From: Persicaria tinctoria
Taxonomy: Eukaryota; Streptophyta; Magnoliopsida; Caryophyllales; Polygonaceae
Direction: 5' to 3'
DNA: 64,000 nt
Assembly (NCBI GenBank): GCA_037127255.1
Contig: JBANSL010000020.1
Span: 58,911,598-58,975,597 of the forward strand
Below the pieces are notes generated by a model. It was not told the origin of the DNA. It saw nothing but the letters and a program-made list of their open reading frames with translations, and searched no databases. Positions 12,201 to 24,296 of the stretch are shown here, piece by piece. A program made the translations under genes and the position numbers. The stretch's first letter is position 1, and each line of letters opens with the position of its first letter.

Positions 12201-14730
12201 CCTAGTGATGAGATTTACGTGTTGATGTGTTGACTTGATGATGACTGTTGCCTGATTGCCTATTGCCTGTGATGATATGATTTGATGACTTGTAGATCTC
12301 GTGTACCATGGTGTCTTGACGTGTTGCTACTCTAAGTTGCTAAGCGTGATTTGAATTCCCTTGCCTGTAAAATGTGAACTACATATGCTAGGAAGCCTGA
12401 ATTGTGTCTGATAAGGTTGTAATGCAACATGCTAGCTTGACTTGGTTATGTTCATATATGATGTTTGCAATGATTATTGAGCATGATGGTAAGTTGAGAC
12501 TTGTTGACATAGTTGCAATAATTGATTATGAACCCATGATGCTATGTTTATAAATGCTGGTTGACCTGGTGTAGATCTTATGTGTGATGATTTCATGATT
12601 GTTCTTCTTTAAACACGTGGGTGAGATCATTGGGTAGTGTGGTTGGGGAAATGGTGAAAGGATTTGAGTCGTTAAGATGATCAATGGTGTTATGAGATAA
12701 GTCGCAAGAGAGATGTGGGCCTAGGAGAGACAGAGTGAGTCTTGGGATTTATGAGAGGCAATGCTTGGGTGATTCTATTAAGCTTTTGGGTAAATCTTCG
12801 GTGGGGGTATGGTTAGCTGGGCATGATGTTTGAGATGTCTTGTGAAGTGTGGGGAGTGTAAGAAATGACCCTTGAGCGTATTCAGGACATAGTATAAGGG
12901 GGTACTCAGGCGTGAGGTTAGAGATAGGAGTGGGATCTTAGAGGTGGATGGTTAGTGAGAGTGCTTGGTAGAATGAGGGGCAAGATTGGAATATCGAAAT
13001 GAATTGGGACTTCTTTTAGAGGATATTATCTGAGTTGATGTTGGTGAGTCTAGATGAGGCGGGCCTTGACTTGAGAATTGGAACCGAGCGAGCTGGGAGT
13101 ACATTTTATTTTGACTGGTATGATGTGAGGATTTTCTTGATGATGTGATTTATTTATATTTGCTGGCATGACGTTAGATAATAACCATGATGCATCTGAT
13201 AGGGAATGATATTACATGTTGTTATGCAATACTGAAGTCTAGTTGGTAGTGACAAATGTTATCATGATATATTGCTGCTCTGCTATGTTGTTTTAGAAGC
13301 ATGATAGGACGTGTTGTGGTATGATGTATGAGATAATGATGAGTATGAACTATGAGATTATGATGTGTTACTATATTGAAGCATGATGTTGTAGTATACG
13401 ATTGACTAGCATGATTAGTGATTATGTAAATGATGAGTATGACTTGGAATGTGAATATGATTTGTATCTATATGAGATAATGGTGTCTGATTACTAAATG
13501 GCCGTTATATGACATTGTGATGAGTTAAGATGAATTCTAGAGAGCATGTTGACATTTTGATGGTGATATACTTCTTGATCTTCCCTTTTTATTGAATCTT
13601 AATAGCATGACCTTGACTGTATTGATGTGTTGATAAGTAGTTTTGTTTCGCTGACCTTATGATGAAAAATTTCGCTATGACTACCTGTACAATACCAATG
13701 TTGATATGATAAACCTGTTATGACAATGCTTGATAGAACGTGGTTAGGACAACTATGTGAGTTATGTGTTCATTAAATGGGATCCCTTGTTGTGACTGAC
13801 CCTACTATGATTGCGGTGTTGATATGCGATAGTGCGATACCTTTTATGATTTATGATGTGATGTCGAGGCGTTGTTATGATTTTGATATGTTGATTGAGA
13901 TGCACATTATGACCTTTAGTATGATGTGGAGACGTTGAGGTGATCTTGTTGCAGTGTGCTGGCATATGTTTGAGACTTGTCATATGGTGTACTCGTTGAG
14001 GATTGATTGGTTATGTGGTTATGCATTGCTTGTGGCTTGTGAATTTTGCTCGAATTGAAACTGATAGATTGATTTGATTATGGAAACTAGGAAGAGAATA
14101 TGGGATTAGCCTTAGAGGTGGATGACTCCACCTCCCATCTTCTGAATTTGATTGTTTGGTATGTGAGAAATTGATTTGGTGGTTGGAATATTTTGACGAA
14201 ATCTTGATTTGAAAGGATTTGACTTGTTTTGGGTAAGGTTGCTTGATTAGACGTTGGATTTGAAGATTTTGAACGATTTTGAAAAAGGAGCAACTTGGAT
14301 TGTAAAAGAATGAACGATACCGAGAATTTCAACGATTTTGAGGTTAATCTTTATTTTCAATTATGGAATCCCTTTATAAACTTTTCAAACCCGGGCAACT
14401 CTATGATACTTCACGAAGTGGATACAAGCATTTTATGAGGGCGCTTGTAGGGTGCTTGCTAAGACCTAGTGATGCTATTGTAGAATTTTTTTTTTTTTTT
14501 TTGAGTTGTGGTACTTCCGAAAAGTTGAAGCGAGGATGCGATGGGGGCGCTTATCGCATACTTGTCAAGACCAATTGGAGATGTCACGACCGTGACTAGG
14601 ATGTTGTGAGAATCCCGGAAGACGCAACCGAGATGATTACAAGATCTTTGGACATGGTCCTTGGACTAATCAATTTCAACTTCATCCCCTACCTTATTTT
14701 GGTTTTAGTCTCGGGGACGAGACTTGTTTT

Positions 14731-14743
14731 TAGAGGTGGATGA
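14731..14743 (+). promoter_or_regulatory. Polypurine tract of LARD element
   Basis: tagaggtggatga immediately precedes the TG of the 3' LTR. It is weakly polypurine and in the position needed to prime plus-strand synthesis. Confidence 0.65.
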
Positions 14744-17700
14744 TGTAAAGGCCCGGATTTTTAAATAATAAATTTCAATAAATAATATAAATGGGTTTAA
14801 GTCGAAAAAAAAAATAATAAGATAAAATAAAATAAAATGGATTTAGGTTGGAAGTTTAAAGGAAAACTCGTCATTAATCTACTAAATCGAAATTGAAATT
14901 CTTAGAGTGAATTCTGGCCCAAATTTTCAATTTATTCAAATAGATTTTATCCCGCTTTTCAGGAATTTTCATTATTAAATGCGGATTGGAAAATTTAATA
15001 TTTTGATCGAGTCGGGATAAGATCGAAAGAGCTGGTTTCGGGATATAATTCCGGGTAATTCAAATTAATTTTGGGGATCACATGATTCTTGTCTTCTTCC
15101 TCCTTCACATGTTTGATTCCTAAGGTCTCCCTCTGGCCCTCTTTGTCGACAGCAACAGCTGAGCTGTAGTAGCAGCTTTCATCCTTCTCCAACTATCCTT
15201 TTCCAGTCTGAGTTAACCTCCACACACACCCCTTCTCCCTCCAAACAATTAATCCCTAAAATTGGCAAAATCAAACAACATTGCTACCTCTCCTTGACTG
15301 GACATCTGCAGCTCTCGCTATCATCTTTTCATTTGCAATCCGAGCCACCAGCCCCGCCTCCTTCCTCCTGGTGTCCGAACGACGGCAGCAGTTCCCCGGC
15401 GGACGAAGACGAGTCGGAGCCAACCGAAGCAACCCCGGAGCCGATGAAGTCGTGGCCGCACCCACCTCCGTTGTCTCGCGTCTCCACCCCATTGCGCTTC
15501 TGTTCCCGATTCAGCCCAACAGCAACACTCGAGCGCCCCTGAGCGAAGCTCCAGCACCCGAGCACCTCCCTGGGCGCCTTCGAGCGTTGCCCGAGCGCCA
15601 CCGCCGAGCTGCCTTCCCCATGTTTCCGTTCAAGTCCGGTAAAGTCGCCTTCCTCTCCTTTCCGCTTCCAAATGTCTTAAAATCGCACCTTGAGACGTTT
15701 TCCTTCATCCTAGGCCGAGCAAGGAGCAACCCAACTCCAACGAGCTTGAATCGAATCCCGACGATCCTCCGACGTCCTCGAACCTCGGTGAGCCTCCTTC
15801 CTCCTTTCTTCCGTCTTCTGTCGTCGTTGCAGAGAGCTCTGCTCTTTTGTGTCTGGGAAGGAGACAAACCTAGCGGGCCTAATTTTTCGGGTTGTGGGCT
15901 CCTATCCGAATCCTTCCCTTTCCTTCTATTTCAGATCCGGTTTTGGGCTATTCGGGTTGTGGCTTGGATCCGGATTTTAAAATCAAATTAGGGTTTAGAA
16001 GTGTTGGGCCTTTTATTTGTTGGGCCTGGTTGCAAATGGATCCGAATTTGGGTCTTTTCTTCTTTTTGGCCCTAATTTATGAACAAAATGGATTATGTAG
16101 GTTTAATTGGAGAAAAAGAATTTTAAGACTTATGAATATATTTTGTGAAAATATTAAATAAATGGGATAATATACTACATTATTTTATTATTGAGATTTA
16201 AAAATATAATATTATTGGACTTGGATTCTAATAAAAGAGAAATTTTGAAAAATGGTTTTCAAGGTTGAAAATTGTTTTGATGAATGGAGAATTGATTTTA
16301 ATAAAACAAAAAAAAAAAGGATTTGAAATTATACTAACCTTGTCGGATTTGTCTTAAAATAATAATAAAATAAGTTGATTTAAAGAGTAAAATGCCGGAA
16401 TTATTTTAATGGTATGAAATTGTAAGTTGATTAAAGATTTAATGTTTATAAAGGGATTTTGGCCAGACATGATTTGAGAATTGTTTAAATAGGAGATTGA
16501 CTTAATTTGGGATTTAAGAGTATGGAAAATATGGTTGGTACAATTTTATCGATGGGTTTTGATTGGAAATAAAATGATTTTGATTGATGTTGATCATATC
16601 GGAAAGGTTTTGGAAAACGGTTTTACCATCGGTTGGTTTTGAGCATGTTGAGAATGTGGAGACCGTGTGTATGAATGATAGATTGGTAGCTTATGAAAAT
16701 GGCTTGATGATAGGTGTGTGTTGCTTTTGGATTGCTTTGGACTTGCATTGGGCCCTTGCTTGTGTTATATTGCTGTTCTGCATCTTCAGGTAAGTCTCTT
16801 CGGAGCTTACTCAGATTGAATAGAGCTATTCCCTGCTATAGGTGCATGATATACTAGGTGTTGCATTCATGATCAGCATGCCATGTAGTACCATGCTAGG
16901 TTGCATTGATCGTTGAGCATTCTCTTTCTCTATGTGTATGTAAACAGAACGGCCGTATCTGTGATAGTCCTAGAGTCTTTGCTAGGGTCATAGGGTAGCC
17001 CAGCCTTATCGGGTACCCTGAGTCAATCGAGTACTTCCTTATATTATGATATGCCTGCGGGCTTTATTGTGGAGCGGGTTAGGCATGCGTGTCGCCCTAT
17101 TATGAATGAATGCATTCACGAGCTGGCCAGTCTCCGCCTGTCGGAAGGGGTGGAGGTAGGAGAGGGATATGCCACTTGGCATTGTCTTGGGCCCTTTACA
17201 GTATTTCTGCACATTATTATGAACTAGGAGCATGCTAGTGTGTTTGAATTTCGTACTGCATTAGAGCATCTTTATTAGGTATAGCGTATATGTGTGCTTA
17301 TGGTTGGGATGCAGAGTTAAGTGGGCATCGATCTGATCCCGCTCCAAATCAATTTTTTTAGGAATTATTTATGTTCATCCTATCGGTGCTGTTTGCTTAT
17401 TGCGCGGGTCATTTTGTCGGCGGAGAGTGAGCGCTGGAGTTATAGACTTCACCAGACTCTGATTATATTGTTTTGGATTTATACTTTTGACTCCGTTTTG
17501 ACCCGGCTCCGTCGTGGCACTTGTATCTGTACTTTACTCCCGCTTTACTTCCGTTTGAAATGGTTTCCGCGACATAGTCTTAGGACAGGTTAAGGGTACC
17601 CAACGGCCCTTCGATGTTTTTAGGGTTTGAAATCCCTCTTTCTAATAACCTTAAAATGAGTTTGAAACCTCGACCCGTACCTGGATTGCAAGATCCGAAC

Positions 17701-17755
17701 AAGGGGTTTTATCCCTTGAAACGTAACCCGGAAATCATAATTCTGGGCCGTTACA
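14744..17755 (+). repeat. 3' LTR of LARD element (3,012 bp)
   Basis: Same length and apparently same sequence as 6229-9240. Its last 142 bp (17614-17755) form an open frame in phase with the downstream WAK kinase exon. Confidence 0.92.
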
Positions 17756-18915
17756 GTATTTTTGTACGCTTGTTCTACGAGAAGAAAAAGCTTTTGGATC
17801 TAAAAAAGGGTTTTTTCGCGAAAAATGGTGGTTTAATTCTTCATCAAAAGCTCAGTGGACGAGATATATCGATTCAAAAGTTCAAGACATTCACTTCTGA
17901 AGAGCTTGATATTGCAACTGCTAATTTCAGTGAAAGCAGTGTTATTGGCCGAGGAGGATTTGGAATGGTCTATAAAGGAACCTTACCAGATGGCCACGAG
18001 ATCGCAATCAAGAGGTCATTGAAGGTGGACCCCACCCAAGTTGACCAGTTCATCAATGAAACTCTCGTTCTCTCCGAAATCAATAATCGAAACGTGGTGA
18101 AGCTCTTAGGTTGTTGCTTGGATACAGAAGTTCCTTTGCTTGTGTACGAGTTCATCAACAATGGGACATTGTACGAGCACTTGCACGATGAGAGAAAGGC
18201 GTCTCTTTTGTCGTTGGATATTCGTCTGAGTATTGCTGAAGCGGTTGCTAGTGTGTTATCTTACCTACACACCACGATTGCAATACCTATCATTCACCGT
18301 GATATGAAGTCAATGAACATCCTTTTGGATGAAAACTACACAGCAAAAGTGTCTGATTTTGGAGCTTCAAAGTTGGTTCCAATAGATCAGGATCAACTAG
18401 CCACGGTGGTGTTAGGTACTTGTGGGTACCTAGACCCAGAGTACATGCAAACACACGAGCTCACACAAAAGAGCGATGTGTACAGCTTCGGCGTGGTTCT
18501 AGTGGAATTGTTGACGAGAAAGAAGGCGATTGCTTACAACATGCCTGAGGCAGAAAGGTCTCTTGCAATGCATTTCCTTTGTAAGATGAAGGAAAGTCGT
18601 GTGCTTGACATTATCGATCATGCAATCGTGATGAATGTTAACCAGCTTGAGCAAGTGAAGGCAGTTGCGGAGCTTGCAAGGGAATGTTTGAGGCTAAGAG
18701 GAGATGAAAGACCCACTATGAAAGAAGTCGCAGCGGAGCTTGAATCCATTCGGAAAATTGCAAGAGATAAGAGTTATAATGTCTCGGCACTTCCAGAGGA
18801 ATGTCAGGCTTTGCTCATATATCCAGTTGAAGATAATGAGGGCAACACTACAAATAGCGCCATTTCCAACATTCCAACTGGAAATCTGTTGCTCGATTTT
18901 GTTGATGGAAGATGA
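17614..18915 (+). CDS. Chimeric LTR-WAK kinase reading frame (433 codons)
   Basis: The ATG at 17614 lies in the 3' LTR. The first 47 codons are LTR-derived; the frame then crosses the junction at 17755/17756 into the severed WAK exon and runs to the natural stop. The product would lack signal peptide, extracellular domain and most of the membrane segment, keeping only the juxtamembrane basic stretch and a complete Ser/Thr kinase. Visible kinase features are the glycine loop GRGGFGMVYKG (about 112-122), lysine in AIKRS (about 133), HRDMKSMN (catalytic Asp about 230), DFGASK (about 248) and LDPEY. It is an RD-type kinase. The segment before LDPEY reads LATVVLGTCGY, unlike LATRVVGSWGY in the right copy. 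Whether the LTR drives a transcript here is unknown; expression as a cytoplasmic kinase is inference. The frame may be fortuitous. Confidence 0.6.
   Translation: MFLGFEIPLSNNLKMSLKPRPVPGLQDPNKGFYPLKRNPEIIILGRYSIFVRLFYEKKKLLDLKKGFFAKNGGLILHQKLSGRDISIQKFKTFTSEELDIATANFSESSVIGRGGFGMVYKGTLPDGHEIAIKRSLKVDPTQVDQFINETLVLSEINNRNVVKLLGCCLDTEVPLLVYEFINNGTLYEHLHDERKASLLSLDIRLSIAEAVASVLSYLHTTIAIPIIHRDMKSMNILLDENYTAKVSDFGASKLVPIDQDQLATVVLGTCGYLDPEYMQTHELTQKSDVYSFGVVLVELLTRKKAIAYNMPEAERSLAMHFLCKMKESRVLDIIDHAIVMNVNQLEQVKAVAELARECLRLRGDERPTMKEVAAELESIRKIARDKSYNVSALPEECQALLIYPVEDNEGNTTNSAISNIPTGNLLLDFVDGR
17756..17760. repeat. Target-site duplication GTATT, right
   Basis: Pairs with 6224-6228. Confidence 0.92.
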
Positions 18916-19575
18916 TCCATTTTCGTGGGACATTATAACTATATATACACACACACACAGAGATGTTGGATCTCGTATAAGCAGTCCTTACGATGTAATT
19001 TGTAAGTATATAGTGAAATTATTCGCATGTATCAAGCGATTATTCGTGTATAATAATATAATTATTCGTATGTATGGACAAATGTAATTGATTCACTACT
19101 CTCTATATATACACACTGTCTAGTAAGTAGTGACCCAATCTAGTTTCTGTTTTTGTAAGGTTGTACTGTGTTTGATTATTTTTTAAAGATGGGGATGAAG
19201 AATGTGTTATTTCCTTGATAAATCAAAATTGCTATATCTCTTTATTTGTATAGGTTAATGGCCGATATGCTTATACCTAGCCTAAATACAAATCTCAACG
19301 TTACTTGCTTTATCAATTGTATAGCATGATGAATATATATATTTTTATAATTCGTTTTGAATATAATTTTGCTTAGATCCGTGGGTTTGTTTGGCAATTG
19401 GCAACTTCATAGTCGAATGTTGATTGAGTTTGTTACCCATACTTTCGTATGTCAATCGATCGATATTAATTATCCGATAGATTTGTGTTTTATTTCTTTC
19501 GTTTAATTCTCATGTATTTTTCATCCTATGGATAAACAAATGGATGTCGACATCGAAATCATGGTAAAAGAGTTC
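18916..19575 (+). other. 3' flank of left WAK copy
   Basis: Holds the probable 3' untranslated region (a CA run at 18947-18959) and AT-rich intergenic sequence. The short piece tactatctagtaagtagtg near 48810 has a counterpart near 19115, so the duplication extends past the stop. No gene is seen. Confidence 0.5.
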
Positions 19576-19817
19576 TGAAGCTAGCTTCTTTTGTCCAATG
19601 TAACCGTGATCAAAATGGAAACTTTGTTTTTGGAAATAGGGGGAATCCCCAAGACCCTATTACCTAATGAGGAGACAATCAAGGTTTTTATATGACCTCA
19701 ATCAAACGTCTATCACGTGATCACATCTTGGTCTTATTACAGCATTGCCCCAAAACATATAGAAATAACCAAAGTAAACAAATAAGATAATTGAAGTAAT
19801 AGGCATGATATTCTCCA
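19576..19817 (-). repeat. 3' LTR of copia 1
   Basis: Shares the stretches cttcttttgtccaatgtaac and ggcatgatattctcca with 40169-40349. It holds about 90 bp missing from the other LTR and lacks a 28-bp piece found there. The adjoining cccccttcaagttggac is the purine tract on the minus strand. Confidence 0.8.
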
Positions 19818-19999
19818 TATCCCCCTTCAAGTTGGACTTGGGGAAAAACCAACAAGTCCTAACTTGGATGAGAGAAAAAGATGTTGTTTCTCACCCAAAG
19901 GCTTTGTCATTAAATCTGCCAGTTGAACGCCAGTCCTGATATGTTGAGGTTGAACAAAGCCATTTTGCAATCTTTCACGAACATAATGGCAATCAATCC

Positions 20000-20152
20000 T
20001 TAGATGCTTAGTCCTCTCATGGAAGACAGGGTTTTCAGCCAGGGTTTTCAGCTATGTGTAAGGCTGCCTTGTTGTCACAGAACTTAGATGCTTACTCCTC
20101 TCATGGAAGACAGGGTTTTCAGCTATGTGTAAGGTTGCCTTGTTGTCACAGA
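20000..20152. repeat. Tandem duplication of about 84 bp in copia 1 RNase H
   Basis: The block beginning ttagatgctta (20000) is repeated from 20084, with a smaller ggttttcag-type duplication inside the first unit. It disrupts the RNase H frame. Confidence 0.8.
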
Positions 20153-21609
20153 ACAAGGGTATAGGCTTTGGGACATTGATCATAAGAGCCTGTAAAATAC
20201 CATCAATCCATACCAATTCACCGGTGGTCATGGACATACTTCTATACTCGGCTTCTGCAGAGGATTTAGACACATTGTGTTGCTTTTTAGACTTCTAGGA
20301 GACAAGAGAGGTGCCAAGGAAAATACCATAGCCAGTTAGTGATCTAGCAGTAAATTGACAAGCACCCCAATCTGCATCACAATATCCTGTGATAGTAAGG
20401 TCAGAAATGTTTGAGTAATGAAGGCCAACTGAGAGTGTCCCTTTCAAGTATCTCACTATATGAAGAGCTGCAGCATAATGTGGCCCTCTTGGTTGAGTCA
20501 TAAATTGACTTAGATGCTGAACAACATAAGATATGTCAGGTCTGGTGAGGGTAAAAAACAATAGCCTGCCAATCAACCTTCTATAAGGTTCTTCATCATG
20601 CATAGCAGCACCTGAATCAGTGGTCAGTTTCAACCCTCTTGGCAGAGGAAAGGGAGCAGGCTTGCAGTCAGTAAGGTTGAAGTCCCTTAATATGTCAACA
20701 ATATACTTCATTTGATGAAGTAAAAGACCCTGCTCATCTCTGTATAATTTCAATCCAAGAAAGTACCTAGCAAGCCCCAGGTTCTTAATTGTAAAAGCTG
20801 AATGTAGAGTCTGTTTAGTGTGGGAAATGACCTGCTCATCATCACCAGTTAAGATCAAATCATCCACATACACGAGAGAAACCACCACTCCCTTTGACAC
20901 TTTCTTTATGAAAAGAGAATAATCTTCAACAGATTTCACAAATCCTAATTGTGACAAAAAATTACTTAGCTCCACATTCCGCTGCCTAGAGGCCTGTTTC
21001 AATCCATATATGGACAAACCCTTCTAGAGGTTTGCCAAGAACAAACCCTTCTAGAGGTTTCATATATACCTCTTCATCTAAATGCCCATGCAGAAAAGCA
21101 TTATTAACATCTAATTGATGAAGAGGCCAATTTTTCATAGTGTCAATGGCAAGCAACACTCTGACTGTGGTGAACTTTGCCACTGGAGAGAAGGTGTGTT
21201 TATAATCCTTCCCCTTCACTTGATTATACCCTTTTGCCACTAGCCTGGCTTTGAATCTCTCCACATTTCCATCAGGTCTGTATTTGACCTTGTACACCCA
21301 TTTGCTGCCAATAGCTTTTTTTCTTGCAGGAAGATCAGTGACACTCCAGGTTTCGTTTGCTTCCAAAGCCTGTAATTCCCTTTCCATAGCTGCCATCCAA
21401 TTTGAATCACTAGCAGCTTGAGAAAAATAGGATGGTTCATAGACAGAACTCATCAGGGCAAAAGTGTTGGTGTACTGAGGATCTTCTTTGACAATTGGTC
21501 CTAAGCAAGTCACCAAGAATGACTGAGACATTGAATGTTGATCATGATTTTGGCAAACAAAATCATTTAATCTGGCAGGTCTGACTACAGCTCTAGTAGA
21601 TCTCCTCAA
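20052..21609 (-). pseudogene. Copia 1 reverse transcriptase and RNase H
   Basis: Minus-strand frames show the copia RT N-terminal block ([32 protein letters not shown]), the catalytic LVYVDDLIL, then GRLLFFTLTRPDISY and the RNase H motif SSAEAEYRSM. The frame is broken near 21000 by a short duplication of acaaacccttctagaggttt and near 20280 by a stop. It is not functional as it stands. Confidence 0.85.
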
Positions 21610-21754
21610 TGGAGGAAATTCTACAGGATCTTGGAGAAATTCTCCAAAGGTCTGTGGTGAAGACTGAACCTCAGTGCTAGACTGTGAAGGAGATTGAATC
21701 TCTTGACCAATAGTGTCACTGACAATCTGATTCTGATGACCACCCTATGAAGAC

Positions 21755-22586
21755 TCACCCATGGTTATTGGAAAAAAACCCATCACTCTGATCTTCTACA
21801 GGATTAACCAAGGGACATTGAATGACTTCCACATGTGTATGTTGATCATCTAAGTCTGGTTTGCTCATCTTGAAAGGGAAGATACTTTCTCTGAAAATTA
21901 CATCCCTGCTAAAAAACATAGATTTTCCATCTATGTCCCACAATTTATAGGCCTTTTGCCCATGTGGATACCCCATGAAAACACATTTTCTAGCCTTAGG
22001 CCCCAACTTATCTCTTTCTGATGGAGGCACAAAAGCATAACATAAGCAACCAAATACTCTCAACTCATCATAAGTAGCAGACTTTTGAAACAACCTCTCA
22101 TAAGGAGTACCCCATTCTGATACAGCACTTGGAAGCTTGTTAATAAGGTGTGTTGCAGCCAATACACACTCTCCCCAAAATCTAATGGGAAGTCCTGCAT
22201 GAATTCTCAAGGCTCTTGCTGTATCTATAAGGTATATGTGCTTCCTTTCAACCCTCCCATTTTGCTGAGGAGTATAAGGGACTGATCTTTGATGAATAAT
22301 GCCTTCTTTAGCAAAGAACTCTGCACACTGTCCCTGTACAAATTATGTGCCATTATCAGTTCTAATGCACTTCACCTTTCCTCCAAACTGAGTTTTGACA
22401 TAGGCAATGAAATCAAATATTGCCCTAGGTACCTGCACCTTATCCCTCAACAAGAATGTCCATGTTGTTCTAGAATAATCATCTAAAATAGTTAAGAAAT
22501 AACTGAAACCATTGTAAGTAGGAGTCATGTAAGGGCCCCAAAGGTCCATATGAACCAAGGCAAACAAAGTATTTGCCAATTTTTCA
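21755..22586 (-). pseudogene. Copia 1 integrase
   Basis: The core shows HMDLWGPY, LDDYSRTTWTF and DNGT, followed by an in-frame TAA where plant copia integrases have E or Q before F. Downstream come the conserved FWGECVLAATHLINKLPS and [10 protein letters not shown]. The upstream half continues at 32234 beyond the hAT insertion. Confidence 0.82.
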
Positions 22587-22932
22587 CTCCTATCTAGGGC
22601 TGGAAATAACCCGCGGGTACCCGCTCTACCCTATTTACCCGCATTAATTTTGCGGGTGAAAACCCACAAAAAAGTGGGTGAAGGTTGGAGCGGGTGCGGG
22701 TGAAGCAGGTGATGGATGGATTATGGGTGACAATTTTTCACCCATAACCCACCCCATTAACCCACCCCGCAAACCCGCATAAAATCCTTAAATTTACATA
22801 TATAATGTGTGTGATTTTAATATTTTACCTTATTCAAGTTTAACTTCTACAAACTCTAATCCTTGATTAGTGTTTTACCCACCAAATTTCAATTAGAATG
22901 GATACGGTCTCGGCTTGCTCTTCCACGTTATA

Positions 22933-24159
22933 TGATAGAGCATATTTAGTATTGTATAATATATTGCATTTAGCGTATTTTAGGTGTGAATATTGCATTT
23001 ATTTAGTTGAATTTGCATTTTCACTTGTTGAGTTAGAAGAGGCGGAATCTACATGATTTTATGTTTTATTTCAGGAAAAGTAGATTGGAGGTGAATTAAT
23101 ATTGAAAGGACGGAAACAAGTTGAAGAATACTTAGGAGCTGCTGGAGACAAAGAGGAAGCAGCTCGGAAGAATCGCAGGCCGCCCCGCTACATTGCTGGC
23201 CGCCCCGCGGCTCGAAGGAAGAAAACGGAGAAGTTCGCAATCGCCGGCCGCCCCGCGGCCCGTGCAGAGACCGATTTTCAGTTACGGATTTTACTTACGG
23301 GTTTTGTTTAAGTTATTTTGGGCCGATTTTCTCTAGACTATTTAAGACTTTTCTAGTTATTCGTTCATTAACCTGATGCAAATTATTACATTGTTGAGAG
23401 CGCCGTTGAGCATGAGCAACTAAACTCTCAAGGTTTCGCCTACAGTTTGGATCTTTGATTGTTGAATTGTGAGTTTCTTAATGTAGTTCTTATTCCTATT
23501 GCAATGTTTTGACTTCTTTGTGCTTAATTGCTTGAATGTGTTTTATTCTCTCTGGCCTGATCAACTAGTTAGAGTAGATTCATTCAATTGCTAGGGTTTT
23601 GCAGATTCCTCGTAGCGAACCTTAACCCAAGTGGCAATCATATCCCTTTAGGACTCGTAGGACTAATTGGATGTGTAGGAAGTTGAATACATGTTGAATA
23701 TCGACTCGTAGCTTGATATTATGTGTACCTTGGTTAATTCATAATCTTAATGCTATCTCTAGGTTGAATCTTAACCGTGTTAGGGTTATTTAGAGATAAG
23801 GGTTGCTAGGACTCGTAGGACTAGTAATTTACCTAAGATCTGGACAAGGACATTGATAGGAAAAGGCAAGAACTAGAGGTTGAAACAAGGATCGAATTTA
23901 TCAATCGAAGTGATAAATTGTAGGTGAACCTATTTCTCTCCATTGAATTCTACAACCCAATTTACTTTGTTTGTTTACTTTCGCTTTGATAAAAGACGGA
24001 TCTTTTCACACCAAAAACCCCCATATTCTCTATTAGCGATTAGAATTGATACTTGAATTTAATAGATTTCCCTGTGGATCGATCTCTTACTTATACAATA
24101 TACTAGTTGTGAGTTTGAGTATTCTTTGGAAAGAACAACGACAGGTTTTCCTCTTGTCA
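22933..24159 (+). repeat. Athila-like element, LTR 1 (1,227 bp)
   Basis: TGATAGAGC...CTTGTCA. Same length as LTR 2, with about four or five substitutions (for example at the ctgatgca[a/c]att and cgcaatcg[c/t]cgg sites). Confidence 0.85.
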
Positions 24160-24163
24160 AATT

Positions 24164-24180
24164 TGGCGCCGTTGTCGGGG
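24164..24180 (+). promoter_or_regulatory. Primer binding site, Athila/Tat type
   Basis: tggcgccgttgtcgggg starts four bases after LTR 1; the same signal recurs at 30192 after LTR 2. Confidence 0.8.
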
Positions 24181-24296
24181 AATTCTTATCAATTTCTTGT
24201 GTTTAATTTTAATCGCTTACTTTTGTATATATTTACATCTAACCCCGTCGTGGACCTATCTTACGGTTCACGACACCTTATTACTAATATTTTTAG

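Larger units (their letters stand above)
9241..14743 (+). other. Non-coding interior of LARD element
   Basis: 5,503 bp without any recognisable gag, protease, polymerase, RNase H or integrase motif on either strand. Much of 10,100-11,900 and 12,100-13,980 has a low-complexity flavour rich in catg, gatg and tgat words. The stretch at about 12,600-13,080 is more purine-rich (gggtgagatcattggg...). A T-run lies at 14489-14502. The sequence is not simply decayed pol that I can identify. Confidence 0.75.
6229..17755 (+). mobile_element. LARD-type non-coding LTR retrotransposon (11.5 kb)
   Basis: Two LTRs of exactly 3,012 bp (6229-9240, 14744-17755) begin TGTAAAGGCCCGG and end GGGCCGTTACA. The flanking 5-bp duplication is GTATT (6224-6228, 17756-17760). 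A primer site for initiator tRNA-Met follows the 5' LTR and a purine tract precedes the 3' LTR. The 5.5-kb interior has no gag or pol frame; its longest ATG frames are about 60-80 codons without recognisable domains. Long LTRs, a long non-coding interior and intact replication signals match the definition of a large retrotransposon derivative, mobilised in trans. The 3' context (tcggggacgagacttg before the purine tract) resembles Tekay/Del gypsy elements; this lineage call is inference. It lies in the same orientation as the WAK gene it interrupts. Confidence 0.9.
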
